Assembly (NCBI GenBank): GCA_002102555.1
Contig: MCFL01000014.1
Span: 186,001-250,000 of the forward strand
Reading direction: 5' to 3'
Source of the DNA: Catenaria anguillulae PL171
Taxonomy: Eukaryota; Blastocladiomycota; Blastocladiomycetes; Blastocladiales; Catenariaceae
DNA: 64,000 nt
Each line of letters begins with the position of its first letter. Position 1 is the stretch's first letter. The position numbers were made by a program, and so were the translations under genes. Under the pieces are notes generated by a model that was given only the letters and a program-made list of their open reading frames with translations, did not search any database and was not told the DNA's origin. This document shows positions 42,047 through 53,957 of the stretch, in pieces.

Positions 42047-42795
42047 CTAACCTTGAACCTTGGCCTGGTCAATCTTGAACTGCTCCCTCAACCGTTCGGC
42101 CTTCTTGACGTAGGGCGCCTTATCGGCATCGCTCATGCTCTTCCACTTGGTACTGGCCAACGCAGCGACCTGGGTCATGTCGCGCTTGACCTCATCCGAC
42201 TGGGATGCGCGGAAGTCCATCATGAACAACTGCCACGACGTGGCAGGCTTCTTGGGGCCCGTGTTGCGCGCCTTCTTGGGCCCATGCACCAAGCGTTCCG
42301 TGGTCTGCTGAGCGCGCACGAGCTTCTTGTGCGCAACCGACTGCTCGTACGCCGCAATTTGTGCGGGCGTGTACTTTGAGTGATACTCTGCGAGGGCCGG
42401 TCGTAGGCGGCCTTTTGTTGCGTGGCTTGGTTCGAGTAGTACGACTTGTCGGCGGCAGAGAGCGTCGCCCACTTTTGCGGGATTTGCTGGAACCAGTCTT
42501 GCGAAGACACGTTTTCGGGGCGCTTGGGAGACATGTCCTTGGTGAAGAGGGCATAGGCGTTCCCGGGCGTTTAGGCGGGGCAGGTGCCGGGGTCACATCT
42601 GTGGGTGGATCGAGGTGTGAGGTTATGTTGTCCAACCCAAAGAACTCGCACACAGCGTGTGTGTCTTGTACCGATAACGTAGGACCGAATGGGGATGGCC
42701 ATGAGCGGGGCAACGGCCGAGGCGACAGGTGCCGCACGGGCAACGGTAGCGGTGCGCAGGGACAGCGCTTGGAAAGTGCGGGCGAGGGCAAACAT
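42047..42795 (-). CDS. Mitochondrial HMG-box protein (Abf2/TFAM-like)
   Basis: TFAM/Abf2-type proteins coat and package mitochondrial DNA. The start is ATG 42795 with a presequence lacking acidic residues (MFALARTFQALSLRTATVAR). Intron 42671-42599 (GTACAAGAC to CCACAG) joins RSYVI to DVTPAPAPPKRP. HMG box A follows: PKRP, then one frame change near 42567, NAYALFTKDMSPKRPENVSS, WFQQIPQKWATLSAADKSYY and SNQATQQKAAYDRP. After a second frame change near 42400 the linker reads LAEYHSKYTPAQIAAYEQS. Box B is KKPATSWQLFMMDFR, ALASTKWKSMSDADKAPYVK and KAERLREQFKI, ending at 42047. Two boxes plus a presequence match the mitochondrial subfamily. Both frame changes have the sign of one missing base. Confidence 0.82.
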
Positions 42796-43972
42796 GGTTG
42801 GAGAGCGGGGTCTGTCACACGAAGCGCAATGAACAGGGGGCGGGAGACGGGTTGAGGCGGGTCAGCTGAGGGAAAGAGCGGCAGCTGCTACGGGGTTGAG
42901 AGACCATACAAATAAAAGAATCAAAATCAATCGGGCTGTTGAGGCGAATGCAGCGAGTGAGTATGTTACCTTGATACGGTTTGGTTCTTGTGGAGCAGCA
43001 GGCGTTTATTTACTTACAAAAACTGGACATCCATGCGTCCATTTGGACGCGGGGCAAAGCAGGAGGTGGACGGAGGCTGGACAGGAGTCAACAAAGTGTT
43101 GATGTTGATCGGCGCTTTATCACGTGTCTATGGATTCCAATCAGGGTTGACTGCTGATCAAGTCAAGTCGCGTCCGCTTGATCACAGACACGACCGACCT
43201 CGCACTTGGGGTCATGGCTGGAGATCCAACCTGTGGAGGATATGCTCCGTTGGGCGGGCGAGCTGCTTCAGGTCCCGCCGATCCAAAATGCCCGACGATG
43301 ACGGTTCCCAAGCCAAGAATGGCCGTCGACGTCCGAGTCCTTGATGCGCCAAGATCTGGCCGCGGACTGAGTTTGCCAAGAATGGATCTCAGCACATATG
43401 GAGCTCCTTTGCGAAATGACAGACAGGCACGTGGAGAATGTTCGCGAGCTCCCTGTCTCGGGAAGCGTAACTCCCAAAAGAGTAGGTTGCGGTCCTGCTT
43501 CAACAGACAAGACAACAGGTCAATTCAACTGGTCGGGAAGGGCCAAAGATGAAAATGGTGCCGAAAAGGCAGAGGAAAAGGAACGCGACCAGGGCGATGG
43601 ACCCCCGATCTGCTCGCCGCTTCAAGTGCCACGCCACCCATTCGTCCACATTGCTGTCAGCTGCAACCTCAACTCCAGAGCCATCATGCTTGCAATTCAA
43701 CTGCCGATGAATATTAGTACATGAACAAACGTCCATGCATCCCTGTCCTTGAGTGTCCTTGAGCCTCGAGGTGTTCTTCCCGCCGACCCCGAAATGACTT
43801 TGAGTGAGAACCGTCAACTCAAGTTTCCTTTGCTCGGCCTCATCCTCAGCACATGTACGGTCTACGAGCTAGCACCGAGTCAACAGCAAGTCACCGCATC
43901 CCTTGCAATTGATTGATTCAATTCCCCTCGCGCACACACCTTCACCAAATCGCCACCCACACAAGCACCATC
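42796..43972. other. Intergenic region, no gene recognised
   Basis: This lies between the HMG-box gene (minus) and the RabGAP gene (plus). No protein-like frame stands out on either strand. The last ~120 bases are a C/A-rich leader for the RabGAP. Confidence 0.35.
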
Positions 43973-46900
43973 ATGTCGAACCCCTCGTCCTCACCCATCC
44001 GAATCGCACCACTCAACGCGCCCACGGCTTCCACGACCCCAACGTCCATATCCTCCGCATCTGCATCTGCATCTGCCACCCCCGCCGGCGTCGGTCTGCG
44101 CCGCAAAGACTCGTTCCCAACTGAATCAAACGACGACCTCGGCTCCACGGCAACAATGACCCACGGTGGTTTCATGGCTGCTATGCGGTTGCGCGATGAC
44201 GACCAATCGACCGTGTCCGGTCCCAAATCGCTCGGGTCCATGATGCATTTCGAGTCGGAGGAGTATGTGGGACCCGCCAATACGTTGCCACAGCCACGCC
44301 CCTTGCAACCCATTCAGTCTGTCCTCGCTGAAGATAACGCGAGCCACGACCGTGAGGGGGGTCTGGGTCGTGGCTTGGTGGTACAGGACGATTCACCAAT
44401 GCCAATGACGCTCGGGCGGCCACTCAAGCCCTCGGCAAAGATTGGGCCCTTGGGGTCTGGCCCGCTGCTTCAGCAATCCGCCTCTGACACGGCCGCCGCT
44501 CACGACGACCACCACCTGCACAAGCAAGACTCACCGCTCGACTCGACATCGCCCACACACCAGACAGATCAGCTCGCCACCTCGAGCAATGCGGTCATCC
44601 ACCCCGATCCAACATCTGTGTTGCAAGCGTCATCCAATCCCCTCACAACCCCTTGTTTACCAACAACACGTCTGGGACTCGCTCTCCTCCGCTCCAAGTT
44701 ATCGACCACGGATCCATCATGGCTCTCAACACCGACTCCGCGCCCATCATCACGGGCTCGCTCCCATCCATTCACTCCGCAAACGCTTCAACCGAGTCGC
44801 CCGACACCTCATCGCACACAGACGCTCATCAACCAACAACTGCCGACGCAACCGTCACAAAGTCTCTTGGACCACATGGGACAGTTGGCGCCAGTGGCAA
44901 TGCGCTTCATTCCCAATCCGAGCTTGGCGCGTCCCTCAACGATATTGCGACGCCCGTGGCTGGATCCTTGGAGGCCGGGATGAACCCGGCAGAGGTCACT
45001 GGGCTGGTTGCTGGTGCAATCACGGATGCAGACGTGGATGCAGTGTTGGCAAAGATTTCAGCGTCGCCGTCACATGCTTCGGAAGAGCAGCCGGCAAACC
45101 CCCTGCTGCAGCAGCAACAAGTCGTCGAGGACGATATCGAGTACCCAGACTTGGCCCAGTCGATTGTTGCCATCAATGCGGCCACGTCGTCGCCGACACG
45201 GCTCCAGCAAGTGGATGCCCCCACAACAGACCCAGCTGTACCTGCCTTGTCGCTTTCGGGACCGTCGCACTCGCTCACCGCCGCCGACGCGCAATTACTG
45301 AACCACTCTGCAAGCGATGGCTCATCAGTTAGAGTGTCGCACTTGACTCCAGAACAGCTCGAGCAGTTTGCCAACGATAAGCCGCGGTCCATCGAGTCCC
45401 TCTCCGAGCTGATGATTGTGGAGGCTTCAACCGATCACTTGGCGGAGTCTGGAGGCGACAAGGAGCAGGTTCAAGACGATTCGGGCATTGTGGTTTCGAC
45501 TGTTGGAACTGTCACTGCGCAAAGCGCTATCGAGCCTGCCATTTCGCCCCAGACCTCTCCATCCACCGCCTCTCCTTCCCAACCACCATCAGCATCGCCA
45601 TCGGTTTCCGCAACGTCACCTAACCCTGTCGTGTCCCCAACCAAATTCCTCTCTCAAACACAGCCTTCTTCTACCAGCGTCAAGATCAGCTCGCGAAACA
45701 TTACCTCTCCAGCCGCCCCCCCGCTGCCTCAGCCGACACACAAACCCCGAAACCACTCGTCCTCAGCAAACAAGGCGGTATGGCATCAAACGCTGCCGCA
45801 TCACAACACGTCCTGGCGGAAATGAAACAGCGCGACATGCGACCCTCTGGGTCGCTGCAATCCATTCCGCTCTCTGACGCCGGCGCCGTACCCCCCTCGG
45901 CAGCCCCGCTCCTTCCGCCCGCCTCCCCCACCATCCCGCAAGCCTCCCCTGACCAGGATACCATTGTGCCCGAATCGTCCATCTCACGCGTGCCCTCGTC
46001 GCTGCTCTCGAGCTTTGACGCCGACTCGCTTGCGAGCTTATCTAGTATGGGCTCGGCGTCCGACGACGCCAACTTGGCCAATCAGCCGCATGTCACCAAC
46101 GGATCCACATTTGGGTCGAGCGCACCGCGCATTCAATCAGCGCTTTCGCGCGGGTCGATCGCAAGCTCGTCATCCTCGTTCAGCTCCACAAGCTCGGCGC
46201 CGTCGGCCACCGGATCGGCCGCGTCGGGTGCGCCGTCTCAGGCAGGCAGCGGATATTCGTCATTCTTCAACAAGTTCCGTTGGGGTGGTAGCAGTGCTGC
46301 GGCCCCGGCCGGTGGCGGTTCAAAGTCGCGCGGATCGAGTCCGGATGCGAGCCAGGTCCAGCCGCAGACCGCCGTGCATTCGCCAGCGTCGGCCTTACCT
46401 GTCCCAACCACCCCAATTGCCATGGCAACGCCGATTCCCGCGACGCCCGTGACACCCACAGCCACCCCGGCGCCAACGGGAACAGTCGGCAGCGCATCGA
46501 GTAGTTCTGGCCGTGGTGTGCTGGCGGCCATGGCGGCTGTTGTCAAGGGGACCGGGTCGACGCCAACGAGCGTGCGCGAGGTGCCAAGTGCGCCCGCATC
46601 GCCTGCACCACCAGCGCAGGTGCAAGCGCAGAAGCCGGGGGCGACGGGATCGATTCTGAACGAGGGGCAGGCCACGGCCATGGGATTGGCGCCGCCGCCC
46701 ATGCAAACTGGTGGCATTTCGCGGTCAGAGTCGGCCGTTAGTTTTGATGATGACGTGGATTGGGGTACGGCGCGCTTATATTCTTGTCCCGCATATCTTT
46801 TTTTTTCTCATCTCGAGACTCGATCTTTGCGTTGACAGAATTCTGGGGCAAGGTCATGCAAGACTACGATATGGTCGCCCGCAAGCACCCAAAGAACCTC

Positions 46901-48716
46901 CAGCGCAACGTGCATGCTGGTATTCCGGCCAAGATCCGCGGCACCGTGTGGGTACTCATGTCGGGTGCGCGTGACCCGGAACTTGAGCGTGAGTTTCAGC
47001 GGCTTTTGCCGTTGCCCTCGCCATTCGAGAAGCTCATTCAGCGCGATTTGCCACGCACTTTTCCCGGGCACGAGTTTTTCTCCGAGGCGGGCGGCCCGGG
47101 ACAGGAGGCTTTGTACAATGTCGTCAAGGCGTATTCGCTGTATGATCCCGAGGTTGGATATTGTCAAGGGATTGCGTTTGTGGCAGGCCCGTTGTTGATG
47201 AATGTGCGTTCGTCTTCCCATCCAACAGAACCTGTGTGGCTCGTCTTCCTCTCATCTCACACATGCAACCTGTTTCGCATTTCCCGTACGGCAGATGCCG
47301 GACGAAGAAGCATTTTGCGTGCTCGTCAAGCTGCTCAACACGTACAACCTGCGGCACCACTACACGCCGCACATGGACGGTCTGCATTTGCGCATGTACC
47401 AGTTTGACAAGCTGTTTGAGGAGCTCATGCCGCACGTGTACAACCACTTGAACCGCGAGGGCATCAAGTCGACCATGTACGCGAGCCAGTGGTTCTTGAC
47501 CTTGTTTGCATACCGGTTCCCGCTCGATTTGGTCATGCGAGTATTTGATATGATCTTTGCTGAGGGCGGTACGTTGCCCCCTTTTTTCTTGGCTTGTCGC
47601 ATGTTGGTGGCGGTAACTGACCATTTCCTTATTGGTGAATACTAGCCGACGTGCTGCTCAAGATCTCGCTCGCCCTCATCAAGCGCCACGAGCAAACCTT
47701 GCTCACGCTCGAATTCGAAAACCTGCTCGAGTACTTGAAGACGGGTCTGTTTGACTACTACACGTCGGCCAATGGGCACGAGTTTGTGCAAGACGCGCTC
47801 AAGATGAAGATTACAAAGCGCAAGCTTGAGGTACTCGCAGGCGAGTACGAAAACGAGGTCAAGCTTGCTGACGGCCACTTGGTCATGATGGAGACGCTCA
47901 AGTCCGAGAACCGCAGGTTGGAAGAGCGGATTCGGCAGTTGGAGAAAAACTTGACGTTGATTAATCAGGAGCATGTTGACTTGGGTATGTTTGCTCCCTT
48001 CTTTGTCTTGCTCGTGCTGTGTTGCAAGTCAGGGAGCTGATGTTTTTTTTGGTCGCGCAGCCAACGAGCTGATCCAAACCAAGGTCGACTACTCCAAGCT
48101 CAAGGAAAACAACGATTTGCTCGCCAAGCAAGTTGCCGAATTGCGGGCCATGGTGCTAGAAGAGAGGCGCATTGGCGAAGAGCGGTACCACGAGCTGATG
48201 TCGTCCAAAGATTCGGAAAAGGTGCCAACGCGTCCTTGACTTTTCTTGCTTTCGTCAACCATCCTACCATATCTGCTCCTTCCCGCATCAACTTCTCTAT
48301 CTCTTTTTTTTTTCTCTCTTTTCTCATCATTTTCGCCTCACTTAGTGTTACCATGTCTCGCTGTTACCCGCACTCACTCGCGCAACTCCCGTCTGCAATC
48401 ATTTCACTCGTTTCCCGTCGGTGCATTGGCACATCTTGTCATCAGTGTCAATGTACCCTCTTCATACACGCTGCCTTTTGCTTGCTTTATGTTGCCACGC
48501 CCCCTTTGCGCCCAAACAGATTATGCTGACGCATCCGACTCTACCCCTCATAACGTGTAGGATGCGCTCAAGGAACAAAACGATATGCTTGCCCTTCAAC
48601 TGCAAGAAATGCAGCGCGAGCTGGTCGACACCAAGCTCAAGTTTGCCGAGTCAGAGAGCGACCGCGACTCGCTGCAAAAGAAGCTCAACCAGCTCAAGCG
48701 GGCATTTGACTTGTAG
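43973..48716 (+). CDS. TBC-domain RabGAP (Gyp5/EVI5-like) with coiled-coil C-terminus
   Basis: TBC proteins accelerate GTP hydrolysis by Rab GTPases in membrane traffic. Start ATG 43973 (MSNPSSSPIRIAPLNAP). About 930 residues of Ser/Thr/Pro-rich, probably disordered sequence follow, with frame changes near 44640 and 45770. Introns are 46765-46838, 47204-47294, 47569-47645, 47985-48060 and 48222-48559. The TBC domain begins FWGKVMQDYDMVARKHPKN and has the catalytic arginine finger in GIPAKIRGTVWVLMSG and the glutamine finger in DPEVGYCQGIAFVAGPLL. Then come FEELMPHVYNHLNREGIKS and YASQWFLTLFAYRFPLDLVM. Both catalytic residues are present, so activity is expected. A long coiled coil follows (LKSENRRLEERIRQLEKNL, LQKKLNQLKRAFDL), as in Gyp5 and EVI5. 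The last intron is 338 bases, several times the usual length here. Stop at 48714. Confidence 0.88.
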
Positions 48717-49614
48717 TCGTCTGTTCCAGTTCTCTGCACTGCTGGGTTGTGGCTCTGTAACTACCCCCCCCCCCCCCCATTTGTCTCCTGGATTTGTCGA
48801 CTTGCTTCTCATCACATTTCTTTCCCACTACTCGACATTCGTTTCGTTTCGGCCTGTATGGTTGTCCATTTGACTTTGCTTACCGCTTCTCCGACGGCCA
48901 TTTTGCATCAACCAACTCGTTCAAGTTGTCCATTTGTGGTTTCACGGCGCAGGTGCTGAGTGTCTGCACCATGCCTTTCTTTTCCCGTCATTGAGAATAG
49001 ATTGAGCTGCCTCACCTCCTCCTTCTTTTCAGCGGTCCAGATGCACAACCGACATCATATTACTGGCGTTCTGCTGTGTCTGAGCTTCACTATTCCGAAG
49101 AGGGACGCAGAAGCTTCGAGAAGTGGGGCGGCATGGCTCTCGAACTTGATTTGCATGGTCATGGTGACTCAGTATGACGGTTGGTTGAACGCCACGCGCC
49201 ACTGACATCTGAGCCCCCGATGAAAGCCACTTTTGACTTGAACCTTCCAGATCCTTCAGAACTCTCTTTGAAGCGCGTCTGTCGTGTCAAAACACGAATC
49301 ACACTGACTCCGAAAAACTTTGACGGGAATTTGGCCTCACTCGTGCTAGCTTGGTCGACTGACCAACCGGCCAGGACGGGCGCGACCTCGAGGGTATAAA
49401 GAGGACCCATGTCCCTGCTCGGGTCTCGACATACTGCTGGCTGATCCCCATCCCAACTCCAAACCTTCAACATTTCTCAATCAAGCTCAACCTCAACCCA
49501 AACCAAACCAATGTAAAATGTCATCCTCTCCTCAATGACCCGCTTCGAGACTTTGCCCATTCATTCTAACGGCCCTGTTTGCCCACGCTCCCTTCCAGCT
49601 TCTCTTCCATCATC
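48717..49614. other. Intergenic region with poly-C tract and promoter
   Basis: A 15-base C run at 48764-48778 lies just after the RabGAP stop. The remainder is T-rich 3' flank, then the promoter of the metallothionein-like gene with a TATA element at 49395. No coding sequence. Confidence 0.45.
49395..49401 (+). promoter_or_regulatory. TATA box of the metallothionein-like gene
   Basis: TATAAAG in a GC-rich setting (gagggtataaagagg), about 215 bases upstream of ATG 49615. Few genes in this window show such a clear TATA element. That fits a strongly inducible gene, but inducibility is inferred. Confidence 0.5.
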
Positions 49615-49866
49615 ATGTCGACCAAGTGCCACTGTCACAACACTTCCATTGCTGACGTTGACGTTCACCCGCGCATGATGCGCGACTGCGAAAACTCGAC
49701 GTCTGCCAAGTGCCGCGACACGCTGCACCACGCCGAAGCGCATGCGTCATGCCACGGCGCCGATGCGCACGTCAAGGACAATGTCAAGTGCTGCTGCTCG
49801 TCCAACTCGTGCTGCTGCTCCAAGGGCGAGTGCGGGTCCAAGGTCGATGGATGCTGCAATGCATAA
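49615..49866 (+). CDS. Metallothionein-like Cys/His-rich protein
   Basis: 83 residues from ATG 49615 (MSTKCHCHNTS) to TAA at 49864. It contains 14 cysteines and 8 histidines. The N-terminal half has CHCH and spaced single Cys/His. The C-terminal half has clusters CCCSSNSCCC, GEC and GCC. Length and Cys clustering are typical of metallothioneins, which bind copper, zinc or cadmium in the cytosol. It does not match the short Neurospora copper-metallothionein pattern, and with its many histidines it may be lineage-specific. A pyrimidine-rich stretch ending CTTCCAG near 49597 could be the acceptor of a 5' UTR intron. A copper chaperone gene lies 10 kb away, but nothing else links the two. Confidence 0.7.
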   Translation: MSTKCHCHNTSIADVDVHPRMMRDCENSTSAKCRDTLHHAEAHASCHGADAHVKDNVKCCCSSNSCCCSKGECGSKVDGCCNA

Positions 49867-50669
49867 TGCGCCGGCTGCGCCTGCCGGCTCGCTCGCTCGT
49901 CGCCAAGGTGGATTGACCCGCCGCGCATCGCATTCTCTGTGTATATTGTCGATGTTTGCGTAGGATTCCCCCATCCCCCAAGCTATGTTCCCTCTCCGTT
50001 TTTTTCGTTTCGTTTTTGCATGTGAGTGTCGTCAAGTCTCTGGCGTCAGCTTGCCGCAGTCTGTCGGTGTGTGTGTTTCGGAGTGTTGTCGCTGGTGAGA
50101 CATTGACTTTTGCTTTTCTTGTCACTCTTTCCTCTTTTGTTCATACTCTTCTCTGACGTTTCCGATGAGGGCCTGAGTGATGTCGCCATTGGCCCTGCGT
50201 ATTTTACCCCTTGTCTCAAATCGAATGAAAGAAATACGCAACTTGAATATCTCGTCGGATTCACTTTTTTACTTGAAGCTTGAGGTGCAATCCATCATCA
50301 TCGGGATCTTTTGACTCACACCCTCGCCAGACGTTCCGCTTGGCCCCGAGTCCCCCGCCCCGAACCGCGAAACCAGTACGTCAATGCTGAAGAGGCACAT
50401 GCCGACTGGCTCCGACACCCTGTCGAGTTGGGTTGGCTTGCGTGATCAGAAACCTGAACCGAGTTCGGCCGCCTGGCTGCCTGTCTATCTATAGTGTTCG
50501 GCATGAGAAATGTCGTGAGACATTCACCTAAAGCAATGTCGGTTCCAGTCAAACCCCCGGCCGTGGCAGGCCAGCAGGCAGACCAGATCAATACAGTAGA
50601 AGACACACTTCTCCCTGATCCTTTGCCACCATTCCCGCGGACCCAAATACGACCGACACCCGATCCATC
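49867..50669. other. Intergenic region
   Basis: 3' flank of the metallothionein-like gene (T-rich, with GTGTGTGT near 50068) and leader of the rvt-type gene. No gene recognised. Confidence 0.4.
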
Positions 50670-53600
50670 ATGATGACGCTGGCAATGCTAGCCAACAGCC
50701 TCCGTCGGGCAACTCCTACCTCTCGATGCATTTCTCGCTCCTTACGATCGATCCACACTCAAGCATTTGGCGCTTCTCCAAGTCAATTCAGGTCCCGACG
50801 GATTTCGACCTCGATCTCGCACTTGGCCAAGGCTTCGAGCCGCCAAACCAACGCCCTCCTGGGGTCCAGGCTCGCCGAGCTCTACTCTGTCGTGACGTAC
50901 ACCAAAATCAACCAGTTCAGTGCCGTGAAATCGCGCCTCGACAAGCACTATGCTGCGGTCCTCGCACAAGCCAATGCCGCCGCCACCACGGGCGACAAGG
51001 TCGCCGAACTCGATGCGCTCGTCAATGGCCTCAAGGATCTGGTCATTTCGCAAACCAAGGTGCACCCAGATGTCGAGCACTTGCAAGACGTGGTCAAGCA
51101 GCTGAGGGCGAGCGCCCCTGTTGCCCGGCCGACGACCGCCGTGCATCTCGTCAAGCGGCTGCGCCGCGAGATTGAGCAGGGCATCAAGCGCACAGAATAT
51201 GCACTGTTGTATGGCAAGGTGCTGGAGGAACATGCGCGGTACCAAGATCAGGTCGGTGACGAACATTCGGGAACCGGCACCACTCAGGCACGCACGGCGG
51301 CCACGGCCAGTGTGGCCGAGGTGTCAGCCAATTACGCCGCGCAGCGCAAGGCCACGCTCGATGAGTTTTGCAGCCGAGTATTTTCGCTGCCGCCGACCCC
51401 CGAGGGCAGAGACGCCAAGGGGTTTGCGCGGTACTTGCACAAGGAGGTGTTTCACTTGGACGACCCATTGCATCGCAAGTTTCTCGACAACCTTTGCAAG
51501 GCCAACAAGCAGTTTGGCGAAGATTTGGTCAAGTCGACCATCGAGCCAAAGGATGTGCGGTCCATGATTGCCGCTCTGTTGCAAAACAACTTGTTGGACG
51601 AGTCGCGCAAAGCTGCACTGCGCGAAATCAAGGGCAACGACGTTGTACACGGCGAACTGGCAACCGTGCTCAATATGCAGCTCAGCAACTTGGCCGAGTG
51701 GTCGTGGCCAAAGGAGGGCATCAAGGTGGATTTTCACCGCGGCATGAATGGCAAGTTCCGAATGCACATGGACGAGGATTTGGTCACGGCCATGTTTTTG
51801 CAGTGGGTGGGTACCTGCGTGCACGTTATCATGACCTTTATGCTGTGTGCATTCACGCTAACTTGTGTCGCTCTTTCATCTTTATGTAGGTGGGCATCAA
51901 GTGGTCGATTCAACTCAAGAGCATGTTCAAGCAGATTCATCAGTCCGTGCTCTGGTCTTCGGATGCGGAACGCAAGGAGGCGACCCGCAAGGGGGTCTCG
52001 GTGCATGAGCGTCTGGGTTCCGCAATGCCCATGTCTGTTGCGGATTCCCGTCGGCAGTTTGTGGATTCCACATTCTTGGCTCTCCTGCCATCCGAGATGC
52101 AGGACATTGAGGATGGGAATTGTGCATACGAGGAACCCGAGCCGGACGAGGCAGAGGGCAAGAAGCAAGCGGTTGCGGAAGCCATCAAGCGTAAGCAGGA
52201 TCTTGTCCATATGATAGGTGCAGACGCTTGGCTTCATCGAGTCACGGCGAAACCCGGTTCGGACCCATTTACCGTTGTTCGCACGGATTTCGAATGGTTC
52301 GGTCCATCGTTGCCACACGGACACTTGCTTGCGTTACTCGACTTTTTCGGTGTTCCCAAGATTTGGCTCGACTTCTTTCAGCGGTTCCTCGCCGCACCGC
52401 TTCGTGTTCCCATTCTCGACGCCCACGGTGGGTATGTCCGGCACCCGAAAACTCGCCTGGTTGGATCTCCGGTTAACCATGCCCTTACCGACTTGTTCGG
52501 CGAGATAATGTTGTTCGCGCTCGATTACGCGGTCGTGCGTGTGGGCTCAGTGACGTGGGTGCGGTTGCACGACGACATTTGGCTGTGGGGAAGCGACGCC
52601 AAGGCAGTCAAGCGTGCGTGGAGCGAGTGCGAAAAGTTTACCAAGATTGCGGGATTGAAGTTCAATGCGGAAAAGAGTGGGTCGGTAGCGCTGTTGCCTG
52701 ATGGTGCGGACAAGACGCCAGACGCTGTCGCCACCAGCTCTGACGGATTGCCAACGGGGCCGATTGCCTGGGGAATGCTCAAGCTGGATGCAACGTCGGG
52801 CAAGTGGATCATTGACTCGGAGATGCTGGACGCTCACGTTACCGAGCTGCGTGCTCGGCTCGACGCCGCACCCACCGTCCTTTCTTGGGTCAACTCGTAC
52901 AACAAGTACACCCGCTTCATTGTACGCAACTGTGGATCGATTACGCAGCGCGACCATGCCGAGCAATTGATTGCCGCGCTCACCAAGTTCCACCAACGCG
53001 TTTTCCCTCACACTCAAGGCGACCCCGTCCGTGAATTGGCAACTTTGCTCGATCGGTTCGGCGTTGGCTCCTCCTCGGCCACAACTGACATTCAAGACGC
53101 ATTCGTCTACTGGCCCTTGAGCCACGGTGGTCTCGAGTTGTGGAACCCATTCATCGATCCACAAGCTACCATTCTTCGGATGGATGATCTCGTCAAGTTT
53201 GACAATGGCAAGGGCCAGGCCAGCAACGAGTACATTGGCGAGCTGTTGGATCAGGACGTAGCGCAGTACTGTGCAGCAAAGAAGGAGCACGAGACGGCGC
53301 AGGCGGCGCTGCTGCTCAAGCGCAAGCTGGCCATTGGCGACTTGGTGGATCTTGCAGAGGCCGACCAGTACCTCGGGTCACGGACAAACAAGAACGTGGA
53401 CGCGGACGCGGTGATTGCACAAGCCAAAGCCAAAGGTATCATTGTGCCGGATTTCCTGAGCCAGGACGAGTGGATTGACAGTCGCCGTGAGACACAATTG
53501 TCGCATTGGGGGAGTGGCACTTATGGGCACGGATGGTCAAGGACCCAAAGAAGATGGAAAACATGGCGACGAGTTTGGGAGGGCATTTGGATTCATTGTC

Positions 53601-53807
53601 GGCGGAAACGCGAGTGGGCAGCAGTACTATGGTCGGCATTCAAGCAATGCGCTGCACACAAGCTCGCCCTACTGGAGTTGGGTCGTCGGCATGTATGGCG
53701 AGGCAGTTGTCGACCAGCTGGGTTCCTTGTCGTTGATTCCTTCAGATGTTGTGCCGAGGACAATGGTGCTGGCCGTGAAGCGCGAGAAGTTGGTCCAAGA
53801 TTTGTAA
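50670..53807 (+). CDS. rvt: rvt-type domesticated reverse transcriptase with presequence-like N-terminus
   Basis: rvt genes are single-copy reverse-transcriptase-like genes kept by many fungi and not part of a mobile element. Start ATG 50670 (next codon also ATG). Residues 1 to ~69 have no Asp or Glu but many Arg and Ser (SLRRATPTSRCISRSLRS), like a mitochondrial presequence. A helical N-terminal region precedes intron 51807-51889 (GTGGGTACC to TATGTAG), joining in frame FLQW to VGIKWSIQLKSMFKQIHQS. The palm follows: motif A VVRTDFEWFGPSLPHG (Asp near residue 511), motif B RLVGSPVNHALTDLFGEIML, motif C WVRLHDDIWLWG (Asp pair near residues 607-608) and motif D GLKFNAEKSGSVAL. The HDD form of motif C and the C-terminal YWSWVVGMYGEAVVDQLGSL followed by LVQDL fit rvt. 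Two frame changes near 53510-53640 break the C-terminal region, each the sign of one missing base. No LTR, integrase, endonuclease or terminal repeat is visible nearby. Confidence 0.8.
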
Positions 53808-53957
53808 TTTGTGTCAACGTGCTTGTTCTCACTTTAATGACAGAGTGCCCCACCATGCCTTCTCCTTGCGCGCAATCGAGTGCGGCGAATCCAATCCAAA
53901 TCAAAGAGCTTTGAACGAGCAAGCAAAAATTGCATAAATACATTGAAGCGAACACTA

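Noticed and set aside
38660-49866. A copper-homeostasis gene cluster (CCS1 plus metallothionein)
   Set aside because: They are 10 kb apart with several unrelated genes between them and no shared regulatory element that I can see.
50670-53807. Reading the reverse transcriptase as an active retrotransposon or a telomerase
   Set aside because: There are no LTRs, target-site duplications, endonuclease, RNase H or integrase, and no telomerase T motif. The HDD motif C and C-terminal block fit rvt better.
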